The notes under the pieces were generated by a model. It saw only the letters and a list, made by a program, of their open reading frames with translations, did no database searches and was not told the DNA's origin. Below are positions 56,840 through 58,724 of a DNA stretch of 58,724 nucleotides, piece by piece. The DNA comes from an uncultured bacterium (GTDB lineage Bacteria; Bacillota; Clostridia; Oscillospirales; Oscillospiraceae), in contig CANASS010000006.1 in NCBI GenBank assembly GCA_947364395.1, forward strand, positions 1 through 58,724, given 5' to 3'. Each line of letters opens with the position of its first letter. Positions within the stretch are counted from its first letter, which is position 1. The position numbers and the translations under genes are program-made.

Positions 56840-58534
56840 ATGAATTTGAAGCCCGGATTTGAAAAGTACATTCCCTTCACCCCCCAGCCCATCCAGAATC
56901 GGACCTGGCCGGACAAGATCATAACCCAGGCCCCGGTGTGGTGCTCGGTGGACCTGCGGGACGGCAACCAGGCTCTCATCGACCCCATGAACCTGGAAGA
57001 AAAGCTGGAGTATTTCCACACTTTGGTGGACATCGGCGTGAAGGAAATCGAGATCGGCTTCCCCTCCGCCTCGGAGACGGAATATGAGATCTGCCGGGAG
57101 CTCATTGAGGGGAACCACATCCCCGACGACGTGACCATCCAAGTGCTGGTCCAGGCCCGTGAGCACCTGATTAAAAAGACCTTTGAGGCCATTCAGGGTG
57201 CCAAGAACGTGATCCTGCACTTCTACAACTCCACCTCCACCCTCCAGCGCAAGGTGGTGTTCCACATGGACATGGAGGGCGTCACCAAAATCGCCACCGA
57301 CGCGGCGGACCTCATCTATGAAATGGCCCAGCCAGTGATCGAAGGCGGCATGAACCTGCGCTACGAGTACTCCCCGGAGTCCTTCATGGGCACCGAGATG
57401 GACAACGCTGTGGACATCTGCGCGGCGGTGCTGGACCATCTCCACGCCACGCCGGACAACAAAGTCATACTCAATCTGCCCACCACAGTGGAAAACTGCC
57501 TGCCCAACCAGTTCGCCGACATGATGGAGTATTTCATCCGAAAGCTCCCCGGCCGTGAGCGGGCCGTCATCTCCCTCCACCCCCACAACGACCGGGGCAC
57601 CGGCGTGGCCACCACCGAGATGGGCCTGCTGGCCGGGGCCGAGCGGGTGGAGGCCACCCTCTTCGGCAACGGCGAGCGCACCGGCAATGTGGACATGGTG
57701 ACCCTGGCCATGAACATGTACACCCAGGGAGTGGACCCCAGGCTGGACTTCCACGACATCAACAAGATCCGGGCCATGTACGAGCGGTGCACCAAGATGC
57801 GGGTTGGCGAGCGCCAGCCTTACGCCGGGGAGCTGGTGTTCACCGCCTTCTCCGGCAGCCATCAGGACGCCATCAGCAAGGGCGTGCACTACATGAACGA
57901 CAGCGGCACGGACATGTGGGAGGTGCCCTATCTGCCCATCGACCCCGCCGACGTGGGCCGCCAGTACGAGCCCATCATCCGCATCAACTCCCAGTCGGGC
58001 AAGGGTGGGGCCGCCTTCGTCATGATGCAGAGCTTCGGCTACGACCTGCCCAAGGCCATGCATGCCGAGTTCGGCGCGGTGGTGCAGAAGGAGTCGGACC
58101 GGGTGGGCAAGGAGCTGAAGCCGGACCAGATCTTTGCGCTTTTCGACCAGGAGTACCTGTCCGTCCCCAAGACCTACCAGCTGGAGCGCCACTCCTTCCG
58201 GGAGGATTCCCGCCACGGGGATGTGAGCCAGGTGGCCTTCGTGGGCGAGGTAGGCTACAAAGGGCACACTATGGAGGCCTACGGCCAGGGCAACGGACCC
58301 ATCGACGCCTTCTTCAACGCCCTTCACGACCTGCCCGAGGGCCATATCGAGGGATACCAGTTCGTGGACTACAAGGAGCACGCTATCTCCACCGGGTCAG
58401 ACACCCAGGCGGTGTGCTACATTCACCTGAAAAATCCCCAGGGCAAAGATGTGTTCGGCGTAGGCAAGAGCCATAACATCAACCGGGCGTCCCTGCGGGC
58501 GATTCTGTGCGCCATCAACCGCTCCCTGGCTTGA
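56840..58534 (+). CDS. leuA: 2-isopropylmalate synthase
   Basis: LeuA condenses acetyl-CoA with 2-ketoisovalerate, the first committed step of leucine synthesis. It has 564 residues from the ATG at 56840 (MNLKPGFEKYIPFTPQPI), with AAAAGGAGG upstream; the longer frame starts inside the T-box terminator. It is of the longer type (fungal/actinobacterial-like). The HMGL-like TIM barrel has VDLRDGNQALIDPM (metal Asp) and SLHPHNDRGTGVATTEM (metal His pair). The C-terminal LeuA allosteric domain covers about 440-560 (VAFVGEVGYKGHTMEAYGQG). Leucine feedback is expected from that domain, added to T-box control. Confidence 0.94.
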   Translation: MNLKPGFEKYIPFTPQPIQNRTWPDKIITQAPVWCSVDLRDGNQALIDPMNLEEKLEYFHTLVDIGVKEIEIGFPSASETEYEICRELIEGNHIPDDVTIQVLVQAREHLIKKTFEAIQGAKNVILHFYNSTSTLQRKVVFHMDMEGVTKIATDAADLIYEMAQPVIEGGMNLRYEYSPESFMGTEMDNAVDICAAVLDHLHATPDNKVILNLPTTVENCLPNQFADMMEYFIRKLPGRERAVISLHPHNDRGTGVATTEMGLLAGAERVEATLFGNGERTGNVDMVTLAMNMYTQGVDPRLDFHDINKIRAMYERCTKMRVGERQPYAGELVFTAFSGSHQDAISKGVHYMNDSGTDMWEVPYLPIDPADVGRQYEPIIRINSQSGKGGAAFVMMQSFGYDLPKAMHAEFGAVVQKESDRVGKELKPDQIFALFDQEYLSVPKTYQLERHSFREDSRHGDVSQVAFVGEVGYKGHTMEAYGQGNGPIDAFFNALHDLPEGHIEGYQFVDYKEHAISTGSDTQAVCYIHLKNPQGKDVFGVGKSHNINRASLRAILCAINRSLA

Positions 58535-58605
58535 GGGCCGTCCGGTCAAATGAAAAGCCCCCCGCTGGGTTGGCCTCCCCCTGACAGGGGTATCTACAAT
58601 TCGGG

Positions 58606-58646
58606 GAAGTACCCCGGCAGGAATCACGCTGAGATTTCCTGCCGGG
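58606..58646. terminator. Terminator-like hairpin after leuA
   Basis: Strong stem CCCCGGCAGGAA / TTCCTGCCGGGG, followed by GCTTTCCTTG on the plus strand. It overlaps the end of the leftward open frame at 58624. Confidence 0.65.
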
Positions 58647-58724
58647 GGCTTTCCTTGTCCTGCGGAATATCCCCGCCAATAAAGCCGATATCGCTGTAGT
58701 AGATCTCGATGGTCTGCATGGCCT
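58624..58724 (-). CDS. C-terminal fragment of an unidentified leftward gene
   Basis: About 33 codons of an open frame enter from the right edge and end at TGA (58626-58624). They read MQTIEIYYSDIGFIGG, then DIPQDKESPRQEISA. The frame remains open to the edge, so the internal Met need not be the start. Too short to classify; the overlap with the leuA terminator leaves open that it is not a gene. Confidence 0.4.
   Translation of the reverse strand, partial: AMQTIEIYYSDIGFIGGDIPQDKESPRQEISA

Noticed and set aside
56533..56862. 109-codon plus-strand ORF in the leuA leader
   Set aside because: It spans the T-box and its terminator; RNA function explains the sequence.
56747..58381. A 544-codon minus-strand open frame opposite leuA
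   Set aside because: Shadow frame; it would read through the leuA T-box and has no ribosome binding site.

Overview
The window reads as chromosomal DNA of a high-GC, spore-forming Clostridia bacterium, most likely of the Oscillospiraceae (Flavonifractor / Pseudoflavonifractor / Intestinimonas type; inferred, not proven). The reasons are Firmicutes-type strong ribosome binding sites, T-box leaders on thrS and leuA, the spore-coat genes sipL and spoVM, cdaA/cdaR, and the Firmicutes gene order yicC-remA-gmk-rpoZ-priA-def-fmt-rsmB-rlmN-stp-prkC-rsgA. No rRNA, tRNA, CRISPR array or intact transposase gene was seen.

Layout. 1-9534: an Lsr-type autoinducer-2 locus, with lsrA-C-D-B-F leftward from a consensus promoter, and divergent lsrR, an AT-richer GNAT gene, lsrK and a small cupin rightward. 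9581-9662: a short palindromic MITE. 9738-12659: a giant protein with no signal peptide whose two ends look like flagellin, behind a sigma-28-like promoter. 12812-14191: a MATE transporter. 14258-15908: sipL and the 23-residue spoVM. 16160-16438: two tandem paralogous 35-residue peptides. 16539-32954: an unbroken leftward run of 17 housekeeping genes from cdaA (c-di-AMP synthesis) to rsgA. 33227-33386: a second MITE. 33387-35900: a P-type ATPase. 36040-39979: response regulator, ABC transporter, three micro-ORFs and histidine kinase. 40144-43143: ATP-grasp enzyme and two esterases, with a third MITE between them. 43393-45411: a secreted 5'-nucleotidase with a LysM domain. 45606-46727: prfB. 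46852-49490: a LytTR/GHKL two-component operon with a DUF5655-like protein and a downstream 34-residue ORF. 49574-50451: an XRE regulator with a DUF3796-like membrane protein. 50606-52985: T-box, thrS and a 36-residue membrane peptide. 53051-54042: a holin-like/amidase pair. 54272-55113: hpf and a small unknown. 55178-56386: a MarR-TauE pair. 56505-58534: T-box and leuA.

How the genes work together. The lsr genes together import, phosphorylate and break down AI-2 under LsrR control. lsrG was not found, and a cupin sits where a phospho-AI-2 processing enzyme might be expected. CdaA/CdaR and PrkC/Stp/RsgA put second-messenger and Ser/Thr-kinase signalling into one transcriptional neighbourhood with translation genes (fmt, def, rsmB, rlmN). 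SipL and SpoVM are both partners of SpoIVA in spore-coat assembly. The response regulator at 39290 probably controls the ABC/micro-ORF/kinase operon through three 11-bp repeats upstream of its promoter.

The least explained items are the flagellin-ended giant protein, the two paralogous 35-residue peptides, the three micro-ORFs between ABC permease and kinase, and the three-copy MITE family. Most long ORFs opposite these genes are GC-driven shadows and were left out.
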